Shown in pieces: positions 17,966-25,879 of a stretch of DNA of 64,000 nt. Position 1 is the stretch's first letter, and every line of letters starts with the position of its first letter. Both the position numbers and the translations under genes were made by a program. Under the pieces are notes generated by a model. That model made no database searches. It had not been told where the DNA came from and worked only from the letters and a program-made list of their open reading frames with translations. This DNA comes from Candidatus Acidulidesulfobacter diazotrophicus (GTDB lineage Bacteria; SZUA-79; Acidulodesulfobacterales; Acidulodesulfobacteraceae), in contig SGBB01000010.1 of NCBI GenBank assembly GCA_004195025.1, positions 19,280-83,279 on the forward strand, written 5' to 3'.

Positions 17966-18733
17966 ATGGCAGTTAATTTTGAAGTTAATAAAAATAATAT
18001 CGGCATCATAGACTTAAATTTTGGAAATAAAAACGAGTTATATATTCAAGAAATAAATGAAATTATTAAAGTTATCATAGAACAAGTTTTACAACAATAC
18101 AATATAAGAGCCGTATTGATAAAAAGCTCAAATCCGGAATACTTTGCAGTAGGTCCGGCTATTAAAAAAATTAAAGATTTAGATAAAAATGACGCGCGAT
18201 ATTTTGCTACGGTTTTAAATAAAATGATTAATCATATTGAAAATATAGAAATCCCGGTTATTGCCAAAATTGAAGGAATTGTTTCAGGTATAGGCTTTGA
18301 TATTGCCGCCGCCTGTGATTTTAAATTTGCAACATTAGATGCCACATTTGCCGATTATTCAGTCAGATGCGGCATTGTTTCTCCATCTGCATTAATAAGC
18401 AAGCTTATTTTTTTGATAGGTGCTCAAAAAGCAAAAGAGATTGTATTATCGGGCAGAAAGTTTTCGGCAAAAGAGATGTATTCCTTTAACTTTTTAACTA
18501 AGGTCTTAAATAAAGAAGATGAAGATATAGATAATTATATTGATAAGTTTTTAAATGATTTTAATGAATCATCCATTCAATCATTAAAAATAACTAAAAA
18601 ATTTTTTAATGAGATGATGCAAAATCAGATAAATAATTCTCCATTTTCTTTAGTTGATATATTTTCAGAATTTTTTCATTCCGATCAATCCCTAAAGTCT
18701 CATTTTGAATCAATTATTAATTTGGATTTATAA
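17966..18733 (+). CDS. Divergent enoyl-CoA hydratase/isomerase-fold protein
   Basis: A 255-residue crotonase-superfamily protein, recognised from the order VLIKSS, YFAVG, IPVIAKIEGIVSGIGFDIAAACDFKFA, ADYSVRCGI, and the GAQKAKEIVLSGRKFSAKE helix. The second oxyanion loop is recognisable. The positions that carry the catalytic glutamates in true hydratases appear to hold other residues (SVRCGI in place of the usual P-E-x-x-x-G), and the first oxyanion loop reads AVGPAIK rather than AGADI. It may therefore catalyse another CoA reaction or none. A GGAGG site precedes the ATG. It lies just upstream of the sulfur cluster but is separated by a promoter. Confidence 0.7.
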   Translation: MAVNFEVNKNNIGIIDLNFGNKNELYIQEINEIIKVIIEQVLQQYNIRAVLIKSSNPEYFAVGPAIKKIKDLDKNDARYFATVLNKMINHIENIEIPVIAKIEGIVSGIGFDIAAACDFKFATLDATFADYSVRCGIVSPSALISKLIFLIGAQKAKEIVLSGRKFSAKEMYSFNFLTKVLNKEDEDIDNYIDKFLNDFNESSIQSLKITKKFFNEMMQNQINNSPFSLVDIFSEFFHSDQSLKSHFESIINLDL

Positions 18734-18963
18734 ATTTTTTTTGTTTGGCAAATATAAAATAAAATAGAGAACTGACATATAATATTTTATAATATTCTAT
18801 ATATAGTTGTTTATAATTGTATATAGAATTATATTAATCGATACTCATTTTTAATCATTATTAACTAATAACTATTAATTAATAATAATCTTGCAAAAAC
18901 AACAACTTACCGTGACTTGCAGTCATTTATAAATTCAAAAATAAAATATTTTTTATTTTTTGC

Positions 18964-19003
18964 TTGACAAACATATTTAGTATATTCTATATTTAGAATA
19001 TAC
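18964..19003 (+). promoter_or_regulatory. Promoter of the sHdr cluster with overlapping operator
   Basis: TTGACA at 18964-18969 and TATATT at 18988-18993 form a sigma70-type promoter with an 18-base spacer. A perfect inverted repeat with 10-base arms, GTATATTCTA (18980-18989) and TAGAATATAC (18994-19003), separated by TATT, covers the -10 box. This is the layout expected for repression by the ArsR-type protein encoded 112 bases downstream. The rest of the 381-base gap after 18733 shows no gene. Confidence 0.75.
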
Positions 19004-19040
19004 GGATATTAAAAATTATAATTATTTAATTTAATATTTA

Positions 19041-19068
19041 TTTCTTATTTCTTATTTCTTATTTCTTA
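19041..19068. repeat. Four tandem TTTCTTA heptamers in the regulator leader
   Basis: A perfect 7-base repeat, four copies, in the untranslated leader between the operator and the GTG start. Copy-number slippage would change leader length. Confidence 0.9.
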
Positions 19069-19114
19069 TTTATAATTTATAATTATAGAATTTTATAAAA
19101 TAAGGTTTTAAAAA

Positions 19115-19471
19115 GTGGACAAACATTATTGTTTTGAAGAAAATAATTTAAATGTTAAATGCAAAGAATTATCTAAAATATTTAAACTATTATCAAATCC
19201 TACGAGACTCGGTATTCTTTGTATAATTTGCGATGAAGAAGTCAGTGTAAGCGATATATGTTCGGTATTAGGGAAATCTCAATCAAATATATCTCAGCAT
19301 TTATCAGTTTTAAGAAATACAAATATGGTAGATTTTAAACGGGAAGACAATAAACTGCGCTATTATCTAAAAAATACCAATATAAGCAAACTTATTAAAG
19401 ATATTAAAGATATTAAAAATGCTAGTGGTTTAAAAGAATTAAAATTATCTAACGATAATTTTCACGATTAG
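19115..19471 (+). CDS. shdrR: ArsR/SmtB-family repressor of the sHdr cluster (sHdrR-like)
   Basis: A 118-residue winged-helix regulator. The recognition region SDICSVLGKSQSNISQHLSVLRN and the wing RYYL are typical of ArsR proteins. Five cysteines are present (6, 16, 36, 39, 49), including C36-x2-C39 and C49 in the helix-turn-helix region; ArsR proteins near sHdr genes are known to sense sulfane sulfur through cysteines. The start is GTG at 19115; only a weak AAGG lies upstream. It is the first gene of the cluster, 40 bases before sHdrC1, and an operator-like palindrome covers its promoter, so it probably represses its own operon until sulfur substrate is present. Metal sensing is the alternative. 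Confidence 0.85.
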   Translation: MDKHYCFEENNLNVKCKELSKIFKLLSNPTRLGILCIICDEEVSVSDICSVLGKSQSNISQHLSVLRNTNMVDFKREDNKLRYYLKNTNISKLIKDIKDIKNASGLKELKLSNDNFHD

Positions 19472-19511
19472 AATATAAATATTAAAGATTATCAAAGGAG
19501 GATATTTTAAA

Positions 19512-20246
19512 ATGAGTGAAGAAGTAAAAAATCCGATTACGGAAAAGATTGAAAGCACTAAAGGCGGACATTTTTATAAAGAAATCATGAAAGATTTCCG
19601 CATTAAAGAATCTCTGCACGGTTGTCTAAATTGCGGTACCTGCGTTGCCAATTGCCCTGCCGCTGCTTTTTATGATTACTCTCCCCGCGAAGTATGTCAG
19701 ATGATGATTGAAGGCGATGAAGAAACTATTGAAGAATACATGAACGGCAAAATATGGAACTGCGCTCAATGTTTCAGCTGTAAATACAGATGCCCTAAAG
19801 AAAATTCGGCAGCCGATATAGTTATGACTATGAGAGAAATTGCCGTAAGAGAGGGAATGGCGGGAGAAGCCCTTGCAGGATATACAAGAATAGCCAAGCT
19901 AGTTTTAACTCGCGGAAATCAGCTTGCGCCAGATATGTTATCCCCCGACGCTTTTCCAGATTGGGGTCCAAGAATGATTGAGTTATCCGAAAAAAAAATG
20001 GAGATGAGAGAAGAACTTTTTAAAGGTTTTCCAGGGATGAATGTTGTTGACAGAGCATGGGCGGCCGAAGATTTTACGATTTATGAAATGCAAAAAATTT
20101 GGCAAGAAAGCGGAGCATTAGAAAAAGTGGGAATCGTATTTCCTTTTTTAGTAGATATAGTTCAAGATGATATGGAAGATAAAGCCGATGAAATGGAAGC
20201 TAAAATTGCTGAAAAAAAAGCTAAATTAGCTGCATCAAATAAATAA
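19512..20246 (+). CDS. shdrC1: sHdrC1, iron-sulfur subunit of the sHdr complex
   Basis: A 244-residue cytosolic electron-transfer subunit with two ferredoxin-type [4Fe-4S] motifs, C38-x2-C41-x2-C44-x3-C48 and C84-x2-C87-x2-C90-x3-C94. It resembles HdrC of methanogens, but the order of genes here is that of the sulfur-oxidising sHdr complex. The C-terminus is charged and Lys/Ala-rich. A GGAGG site precedes the ATG. It would pass electrons between the CCG-domain subunit and sHdrA. Assignment as C1 rather than C2 rests on position directly before the B1 gene. Confidence 0.9.
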   Translation: MSEEVKNPITEKIESTKGGHFYKEIMKDFRIKESLHGCLNCGTCVANCPAAAFYDYSPREVCQMMIEGDEETIEEYMNGKIWNCAQCFSCKYRCPKENSAADIVMTMREIAVREGMAGEALAGYTRIAKLVLTRGNQLAPDMLSPDAFPDWGPRMIELSEKKMEMREELFKGFPGMNVVDRAWAAEDFTIYEMQKIWQESGALEKVGIVFPFLVDIVQDDMEDKADEMEAKIAEKKAKLAASNK

Positions 20247-20439
20247 TAAATTTGCTATTAATTAAATCAATATTGTTTTTAATTATTGATTTAATTAAGA
20301 TAAATTTAAGATAAAGATAAAAATGTTAAAAAATAGTTCCACATTATTATAATTATAATAATAAATAATCTTTTAAATTAAAAAGAAGTTATATTAAATT
20401 ATCTATTAAATAAATAAATTGATAGGGAGGGCATTATTC

Positions 20440-21531
20440 ATGTCTTATGAAATAAATGATGTTAAAACCGCAATTAATCATGGAAAAGGAATGAATTATC
20501 ATGTACATGATATAAGAGCGGAAATGAAAAAATTAGAAGAAGAAGGGGAAATAAAAATTGCGCATATTATAGGACCATACAAAGAAGAAGAAGTAATGTA
20601 CGGAATTAAAAAGAGGGTTCCTTTAGATATGCATTATCAGCACAAGAGCTGCGGACAGTGTGCTAATCTTCCGGGCGTTCCGAGATCTAATTTTTATTAT
20701 AGAGATAAACTTGGAATAAAGTATTATAACGATATGCAGCAAACATCATGCACCGCATGGAATTATCATGCATCCGGACTCGGCAATTTAGTTCAGTTGG
20801 GGGCCGTTGCAGCAAGAAATTGGCACAGAGCTTATGAAGAAGGCTATAATTTTACAATTCACTGCGTAACAAGCTTCGGCAATTATCTTGAAATGAGGCA
20901 TTTGCTGGTCGGAAATAAAGAACTCAGGGACGAAGTAAAAAAAATAATGGCAAAATTAGGCAGAGAGCTTGTAATTCCTGAAGAAATTGTTCATGACAGC
21001 GAGATTGCTTATGCTTTAAGAGATAAAATTCTTGCAAATGCCGATCCGAAACGGCTTGCGGCTATTAAAGGTTTGAAAGCCGTAGAGCATTACGGATGTC
21101 ATTTCTTTAAACAAGTTTCAGATGATATAATAGGCGGTAAAAGACCTATAGTAGTCGGCGGATTAGCTTCGCATTTAGGTGTTCAGATGGAAGAATATTC
21201 TAAATGGTTTATGTGCTGCGGATTTGGATTTAGACATATTCTTGTTAACAGAGAATTTACGAGATCTGCCCAAAATATTAAATTAAAAGCTATCAAAGAA
21301 GAAGTTGATCCTGATATGATATTAGTTAATTGTACAGGATGCGGAACTACTTTTGATAAAACTCAATGGATACAAAAAGCCGTTGGAGAAGATTATCATT
21401 ATCCTGTTATATTTTATTCTCAGCTTGCGGCATTGGCATTAGGAGCGCATCCGTTCAAAGAAGCAGGATTGAATTTTCATGTTACCCCTGTAGAACCGCT
21501 TCTTGATAAAATGGGAATTTCATATAGTTAA
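20440..21531 (+). CDS. shdrB1: sHdrB1, CCG-domain subunit of the sHdr complex
   Basis: A 363-residue subunit of the HdrB type, whose cysteine-rich CCG domains hold non-cubane iron-sulfur clusters at the catalytic site. Visible cysteine groups are CGQC (71-74), Cys104 in TSCTAW, YGCHFF (near 223), FMCCGFGF (near 261) and NCTGCG (near 300). I start at the ATG at 20440 because GGGAGG lies 7 bases upstream; an ATG at 20419 would place that site inside the gene. It follows sHdrC1 by 193 bases of AT-rich DNA. A 367-base gap then leads to sHdrA and holds a candidate structured RNA. Confidence 0.88.
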   Translation: MSYEINDVKTAINHGKGMNYHVHDIRAEMKKLEEEGEIKIAHIIGPYKEEEVMYGIKKRVPLDMHYQHKSCGQCANLPGVPRSNFYYRDKLGIKYYNDMQQTSCTAWNYHASGLGNLVQLGAVAARNWHRAYEEGYNFTIHCVTSFGNYLEMRHLLVGNKELRDEVKKIMAKLGRELVIPEEIVHDSEIAYALRDKILANADPKRLAAIKGLKAVEHYGCHFFKQVSDDIIGGKRPIVVGGLASHLGVQMEEYSKWFMCCGFGFRHILVNREFTRSAQNIKLKAIKEEVDPDMILVNCTGCGTTFDKTQWIQKAVGEDYHYPVIFYSQLAALALGAHPFKEAGLNFHVTPVEPLLDKMGISYS

Positions 21532-21690
21532 TTTATATTAAATTATATGATTGCTTTCGCTAAATATTTAGAGATATTTAGAGATATTTAGATATTAAGA
21601 TAATTTTTTTAAGATATATTATATAATCTAAAAAAAATTAAAGATTAACAAATAATACATAAATTAATTTTATATAATTTTATAAAGAAT

Positions 21691-21848
21691 GGCGTATTCT
21701 CATTGAATAGGCAGATTAAATTTTGTAAAGCAGGTAGTTGTTGTTGTCCTAATTTATGCCTTTAGGAATGAGGAAGTACATATTCTGGTGTAAATAATAT
21801 ACATCAGAATATGTATAAATTCCAGCCTTAGGGTATAAGGAATATGCC
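21691..21848 (+). ncRNA. Candidate structured RNA element in the leader of sHdrA
   Basis: This part of the 367-base gap folds on paper into a closed multi-stem structure. P1 pairs GGCGTATTC (21691-21699) with GAATATGCC (21840-21848). Inside it, P2 pairs AGGCA and TAAATT (21709-21722, 3-base bulge) with AATTTATGCCT (21751-21761). P3 closes GGAAT/ATTCC (21765-21769 with 21819-21823) and continues as a 16-pair hairpin with a 7-base loop (21777-21792 with 21800-21815, one G-U pair). P4 is CCTTA/TAAGG (21826-21840). An AAGGAGG ribosome site and the GTG start of sHdrA follow. No poly-U tract follows, so it is not a simple terminator. I match it to no known riboswitch. Confidence 0.55.
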
Positions 21849-21898
21849 AAAAAAACTTATTTAAATATATTATTTTATTAACAAGGAGGTATTTTAAG

Positions 21899-22945
21899 GT
21901 GAAAACAGTTTTAGTCATAGGCGGGGGAGTTACAGGTCTTAAGGCATCATATGAATTAGCAGAAATGGGGTACAATGTTTCATTGGTAGAAAAAGAAGAT
22001 TATCTCGGCGGACAAGTTGCAAAGCACAAGTATTATAAACTAGCTCCGGATATGCGTTTGGCAGGAGAAGTTATAGACCCTGTTATTAAAAGCGTAGAGA
22101 ATAATTCTAATATTAAAGTTTATAAGCATTCAACTATCACATCATTATCAGGTGATGCGCCTGAATTTAAAGTTAAAATCAAAAATTCTAAAGGCGAGTC
22201 GGAAGAAACTTTTGGAGCCATTGTTGTTGCAACAGGTTTCGAGCATTTTGATCCTACCGTTAAGCAGGAATATGGCTATAGCAGATTCAAAGATGTTGTT
22301 ACAAATGCAGAAATAGAAGAAATGCTTAACCCAAACGGTCCTACAAAAGGGGAACTTAAAAGACCTTCAGACGGAAAAATTCCTAAAAAAGTTGCAATAT
22401 TTCAATGCGTAGGTTCAAGAGATAAACAGGTTGGGAATCCGTATTGCTGCAGAGTAGGCTGTGTTGTTTCAACAAAACAGGCTATTGAAATTAAAGAAAA
22501 ATATCCTGACACCGAAGTTTATGTATATTATATGGATATGAGAATGTTCGGCAGAGGATGGGAAGAACTATACGGAAAAGCAATGGAAGAATATGAAGTT
22601 ATTTTTACAAGAGGCAGGGGGGCAGAAGTTACATTAAAGAATCAGCAGCTGTCGTTAAGAGCTGAGGAAACTATTATGGATAGACCTATACAACATTCTG
22701 TAGATATGATTATTCTTGCGGCAGGACAGGCACCAGGCGAAGGAACTATTGAAGCGGCTAAAATACTCGGACTTAAACAAAATGATTATGGATATTTAGC
22801 GCCAAAAGATGATTTTTTGAGCCCGAATGAATCTTCCAGGAAAGGAATATTTATCGCAGGAGCGGACAAAGGTCCATTAGATATTGAAAATTGTATAGTT
22901 GAAGGTGCTGCCGTAGCTGCAAAAGTTGCCTCATCTTTAAAATAA
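21899..22945 (+). CDS. shdrA: sHdrA, FAD-containing subunit of the sHdr complex
   Basis: A 348-residue flavoprotein, shorter than methanogen HdrA because it lacks the extra ferredoxin domains, as is usual for sHdrA. It shows the FAD motif VIGGGVTGLKAS (6-17), the acidic end VEKEDYLGGQVA, an internal cysteine-rich [4Fe-4S] motif CVGSRDKQVGNPYCCRVGC (near 165-185), and the C-terminal flavin motif IFIAGADKGP. The start is GTG at 21899, chosen because AAGGAGG lies directly upstream and the flavin motif begins at residue 4. It would accept electrons from the B/C subunits. No electron-transfer flavoprotein genes are nearby. Confidence 0.92.
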   Translation: MKTVLVIGGGVTGLKASYELAEMGYNVSLVEKEDYLGGQVAKHKYYKLAPDMRLAGEVIDPVIKSVENNSNIKVYKHSTITSLSGDAPEFKVKIKNSKGESEETFGAIVVATGFEHFDPTVKQEYGYSRFKDVVTNAEIEEMLNPNGPTKGELKRPSDGKIPKKVAIFQCVGSRDKQVGNPYCCRVGCVVSTKQAIEIKEKYPDTEVYVYYMDMRMFGRGWEELYGKAMEEYEVIFTRGRGAEVTLKNQQLSLRAEETIMDRPIQHSVDMIILAAGQAPGEGTIEAAKILGLKQNDYGYLAPKDDFLSPNESSRKGIFIAGADKGPLDIENCIVEGAAVAAKVASSLK

Positions 22946-23002
22946 TTTTATAATCTAAAAAAATATTAAAAATTTTAACAAAGAAATAAATAAGGAGTTA
23001 AT

Positions 23003-23647
23003 ATGGCGGAAAATACTGATAAAATGGTTATTGACGGCGTAGAACTTGTAGGTATTTGGAAAGAGTTTATGCCGTCAAGAATATTATATGAAGATGTTAC
23101 TACGGAATTTCTTAATGAAGTTAAAAAACTGCCGGGCGGAGAAACTATCGCAAAATGCTATCAATGCGGTACTTGCACAGGAGGCTGCACGCTTCCTGAA
23201 TTTGTTAATAAATTTAATCCCCGCGGTTTTATAAATTTAGTAAGAAGGGGACATTACGATCTGTTGGTATCAGATTATAAAGAATTAGTATGGAAATGCG
23301 TTTCATGCAACAGATGTACACATAGATGTCCTAAAGGAGTCAATACTCAGGAAGTAGTGAGAGCTATTGCTAAATTCCTTGAAGACAGAAAAGTATTTGG
23401 AAAACTTACAAATGATGAAGCATTTGATGAAGTTTTTATGGATGAAGTTATCAATGAAGGAAGAATCGACGAAGTTAAAATTGTAAAAGATTTTTATGCT
23501 AAAACAGGCAGGCTTAAAGAAATGATGAGCGGAGATCAATTATCCTTAGGCTTTAAAATGTTTACAAGCGGAAGAATCAAACTATTCGGAGGCAAAATTA
23601 AAGATTGGAAAAAAGTGTCTCAGAGGTTAAAGGAGGAATTACAATGA
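23003..23647 (+). CDS. shdrC2: sHdrC2, iron-sulfur subunit of the sHdr complex
   Basis: A 214-residue HdrC-type protein with two [4Fe-4S] motifs: C52-x2-C55-x2-C58-x3-C62 (CYQCGTCTGGC) and C99-x2-C102-x2-C105-x3-C109 (CVSCNRCTHRC). An AGGAG site precedes the ATG. Its TGA overlaps the ATG of sHdrB2 (ATGA at 23644-23647), showing translational coupling. It follows sHdrA by 57 bases; the small hypothetical gene found between A and C2 in some sHdr clusters is absent. Role: electron wire between sHdrA and sHdrB2. Confidence 0.92.
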   Translation: MAENTDKMVIDGVELVGIWKEFMPSRILYEDVTTEFLNEVKKLPGGETIAKCYQCGTCTGGCTLPEFVNKFNPRGFINLVRRGHYDLLVSDYKELVWKCVSCNRCTHRCPKGVNTQEVVRAIAKFLEDRKVFGKLTNDEAFDEVFMDEVINEGRIDEVKIVKDFYAKTGRLKEMMSGDQLSLGFKMFTSGRIKLFGGKIKDWKKVSQRLKEELQ

Positions 23648-24549
23648 AATTAGGTTATTTTCCAGGCTGTTCATTAAAAGGAATGGCAAGAGCATATGAT
23701 GAATCTACAAAAATAGTTGCCGAAGGTTTTGGTATTGAATTGATGGAAGTTGATGATTTTAACTGCTGCGGAGCTCTTGAAGCTAAAGGTTCTAATGAAA
23801 AACTTTCATATATGCTTCCTGCAAGAGTTATGGATTCTGCTAAAGGCAGATTTCATGTCGATGCCATTGTTACCCCTTGCAACGGATGTTATCATAGCTT
23901 ACTTAGAGCTAACGCTGCTATGAATGAAGACTCTGCTGCTAAAAGCGATGTTATAAGTTTTTTGAAAGACGTCGGTTACGGCACTTATGAAGGCGATATA
24001 GACGTAAGACATTTTCTTGAATTGTTTTATAACGAGGTTGGTCCCGAAAAAGTAAAAAATGCTGTAAAAAAATCGCTTAAAGGTTTAAAAGTCGCTTCTT
24101 ATTACGGTTGTTTATATGAAAGACCTAAAACAATAACAAAAACAGGTTATAAAAGCAAAAGAGACGATTCTGAAAATCCATATTTTCAAGATGAACTTTT
24201 AGCTGCTACTGGAGCTGAAGTTGTTAAATTTGAAGCTGCTGCATCATGCTGCGGAGGAGCCCATGCTCTTCAAGACGAATCATTGGCAGCAACACTATCC
24301 GCTGCGGTATTGTCAGCTGCTAAAAAAGCTGGAGCTGATATTTTGGCTCTACCATGTCCATTATGCGGTGCCGCTTTAGATATTAAACAGCCTGAAATAG
24401 TTAAGGCTCATGGAAATGATGCAAAGATTCCCGTTGTTTATTTTACCCAATTAATAGGACTTGCTATGGGAAAATCTGCTAAAGACTTAAAATTAACCGA
24501 TCCTATTTCTAATCCTATGGAGATATTAAAATCTAAAGGATTGGTTTAA
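23644..24549 (+). CDS. shdrB2: sHdrB2, CCG-domain catalytic subunit of the sHdr complex
   Basis: A 301-residue HdrB-type subunit with two full CCG domains. Cysteine groups: Cys9 in FPGCS, NCCGA (near 40), CNGCYHS (near 80), YGCLYE (near 158), SCCGGAH (near 201) and CPLCGAA (near 239). The start at 23644 overlaps the stop of sHdrC2 and follows AAAGGAGG. These clusters are where a disulfide or the LbpA lipoyl group would be handled. A terminator follows at 24619-24677, so this is the last gene of the core operon. Confidence 0.92.
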   Translation: MKLGYFPGCSLKGMARAYDESTKIVAEGFGIELMEVDDFNCCGALEAKGSNEKLSYMLPARVMDSAKGRFHVDAIVTPCNGCYHSLLRANAAMNEDSAAKSDVISFLKDVGYGTYEGDIDVRHFLELFYNEVGPEKVKNAVKKSLKGLKVASYYGCLYERPKTITKTGYKSKRDDSENPYFQDELLAATGAEVVKFEAAASCCGGAHALQDESLAATLSAAVLSAAKKAGADILALPCPLCGAALDIKQPEIVKAHGNDAKIPVVYFTQLIGLAMGKSAKDLKLTDPISNPMEILKSKGLV

Positions 24550-24618
24550 CTTCTAACTTATAAGATTATAATTTATAATTAATTTTCTTATATAATAAAA
24601 TATACATAATATGTTAAT

Positions 24619-24677
24619 ATGCCTATTTTTTAATTACTAATGTAATTATTATTAATTAGATTGTAGGCATTTTTTTT
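24619..24677 (+). terminator. Rho-independent terminator of the shdr core operon
   Basis: ATGCCTA (24619-24625) pairs with TAGGCAT (24664-24670), with further A/T pairing inside, followed by a run of seven T (24671-24677). Confidence 0.75.
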
Positions 24678-24716
24678 AAATTTAATTTAAAAAAAATTAT
24701 TTATTTAATTATTTAA

Positions 24717-24745
24717 TTGTCAAATAAATAAAAATATAGTAATAT
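24717..24745 (+). promoter_or_regulatory. Promoter of the lbpA-lipoate assembly genes
   Basis: TTGTCA (24717-24722), a 17-base spacer, TAATAT (24740-24745), about 70 bases before lbpA1 and just after the core-operon terminator. It suggests the carriers are transcribed separately from the complex. No copy of the ArsR operator palindrome is seen here. Confidence 0.5.
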
Positions 24746-24815
24746 AAGTTTTAATAAAACTTATAAGTAATTTCAAATTTAATAAAAAAACATATTTCAA
24801 GGAGGAAAGAAACTT

Positions 24816-25253
24816 ATGGCTAAAATGAACGGGTGTGATATTCCCGAAGATCTTTATTACAATATTGAAAAGCACGTCTGGGGCAAAATTGAATCTGACG
24901 GTACTGTTTTAATGGGCATGACTAGCGTTGCCGCAAGTCTTGCAGGTAAACTTCTTTATATTACTCCTAAAAAAGTCGGGCAAAAAGTTATTCAATTAAA
25001 ATCAGTAGCTACGGTTGAAAGCGGAAAATATGTCGGACCGGTTCCTGCGCCTTTCGGCGGTGAAATTTTAGAAATAAATGAAGATTTGAAAGCTGATGTT
25101 TCTTCCATTAACAGCGATCCTTACGGTAAGGGATGGGTATGCAAAATTAAACCTGCCGATATTGAAGCCGATAAAAAAAATTTACTTACAGGGAAAGAAG
25201 CCGTAGAAGCATATAAGAAAAAAATTGAAGCAGACGGTATTAAATGCGAATAA
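24816..25253 (+). CDS. lbpA1: Lipoate-binding protein LbpA (GcvH-like sulfur carrier), copy 1
   Basis: A 145-residue protein with the fold of glycine-cleavage H protein. The lipoylation site is Lys71 in VESGKYVGP. It is set apart from true GcvH by its start (GCDIPEDLYYN) and its sHdr context; LbpA proteins carry sulfur on lipoate for the sHdr complex. Cys7 and a Cys next to the C-terminus (IKCE) are shared in position with copy 2. A strong AAGGAGG site precedes the ATG. It has its own promoter and is followed 104 bases on by lbpA2, so the two are probably co-transcribed. Confidence 0.93.
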   Translation: MAKMNGCDIPEDLYYNIEKHVWGKIESDGTVLMGMTSVAASLAGKLLYITPKKVGQKVIQLKSVATVESGKYVGPVPAPFGGEILEINEDLKADVSSINSDPYGKGWVCKIKPADIEADKKNLLTGKEAVEAYKKKIEADGIKCE

Positions 25254-25267
25254 TTTAAATTATAGAC

Positions 25268-25310
25268 GCGGTTTCTTTTACTTGCGGTTTCTTTTACTTG
25301 CGGTTTCTTT
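25268..25310. repeat. Tandem 16-bp repeat between the two lbpA genes
   Basis: GCGGTTTCTTTTACTT occurs twice in tandem (25268-25299) and a partial third copy follows (25300-25310). It lies in the 104-base spacer right after the lbpA1 stop. Confidence 0.9.
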
Positions 25311-25357
25311 AATAGACACACGGTTCATAAAATTTTTTAACGGGAGGATATTTAATA

Positions 25358-25804
25358 ATGGCAATTTTAAATGAATGCAATATTCCCGAAGATCTTTACT
25401 ATGATATTGAAAATCAGGTTTGGGGGAAAAAAAACGACGATGGAACATTTACTTTTGGAATGACCGATCCTGCTCAATCACTTGCCGGAAAAATATTATA
25501 TGCCGATGTTAAAGCTGTCGGTAAAATTATAAAAAAAGGGAAGAGCGCCGCTACTATTGAAAGCGGAAAATATGTCGGTCCGTTTCCTATGCCGTTTGCA
25601 GGAGAAATAGTTGAAGTCAATACTGAATTAGAAAAAGATTCGCATATTATTAATTTAGATCCGTACGGAAAGGGTTGGTTAGTTAAATTAAAACCTCTTC
25701 CAGAAGCAGTATCAGATATTAATTTATTACCGACCGGGGAAACTGCCGTTAATGCTTATAGAAAAAAATTAGAAGAAGAAGATATAGTTTGCAAAAAGAG
25801 ATAA
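25358..25804 (+). CDS. lbpA2: Lipoate-binding protein LbpA (GcvH-like sulfur carrier), copy 2
   Basis: A 148-residue paralogue of the preceding gene with the lipoyl Lys71 in IESGKYVGP. It shares CNIPEDLYYDIE at the start and a Cys near the end (IVCKKR), but its surface differs, for example a KKGK stretch before the lipoyl hairpin where copy 1 has VIQL. Two LbpA forms in one locus may serve the two B subunits or separate loading and oxidation steps; this is inference. A GGGAGG site precedes the ATG. The radical SAM gene follows 75 bases on. Confidence 0.93.
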   Translation: MAILNECNIPEDLYYDIENQVWGKKNDDGTFTFGMTDPAQSLAGKILYADVKAVGKIIKKGKSAATIESGKYVGPFPMPFAGEIVEVNTELEKDSHIINLDPYGKGWLVKLKPLPEAVSDINLLPTGETAVNAYRKKLEEEDIVCKKR

Positions 25805-25879
25805 TAAATAAAATAAGTAGAGATAAAATCAGACATGATAATAAATAATATAATAATATGAATAGAAAGAAATATTAAT

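Noticed and set aside
21777..21815. Simple rho-independent terminator between sHdrB1 and sHdrA
   Set aside because: The long hairpin is not followed by a T-run, and it is embedded in a larger closed structure.
21754..21975. 73-residue frame on the minus strand over the sHdrA leader
   Set aside because: It lies across the structured RNA candidate and the start of sHdrA, has no ribosome site and no recognisable domain.
19512..24549. Methanogen-type Hdr or Hdr-Flox electron-bifurcating complex
   Set aside because: Duplicated B and C subunits around a short HdrA, together with lbpA and lipoate genes, define the sulfur-oxidation type.
24816..25804. Glycine cleavage H protein (gcvH) pair
   Set aside because: No gcvT or gcvP nearby; the N-terminal CxIPEDLYY and the sHdr context mark them as LbpA.
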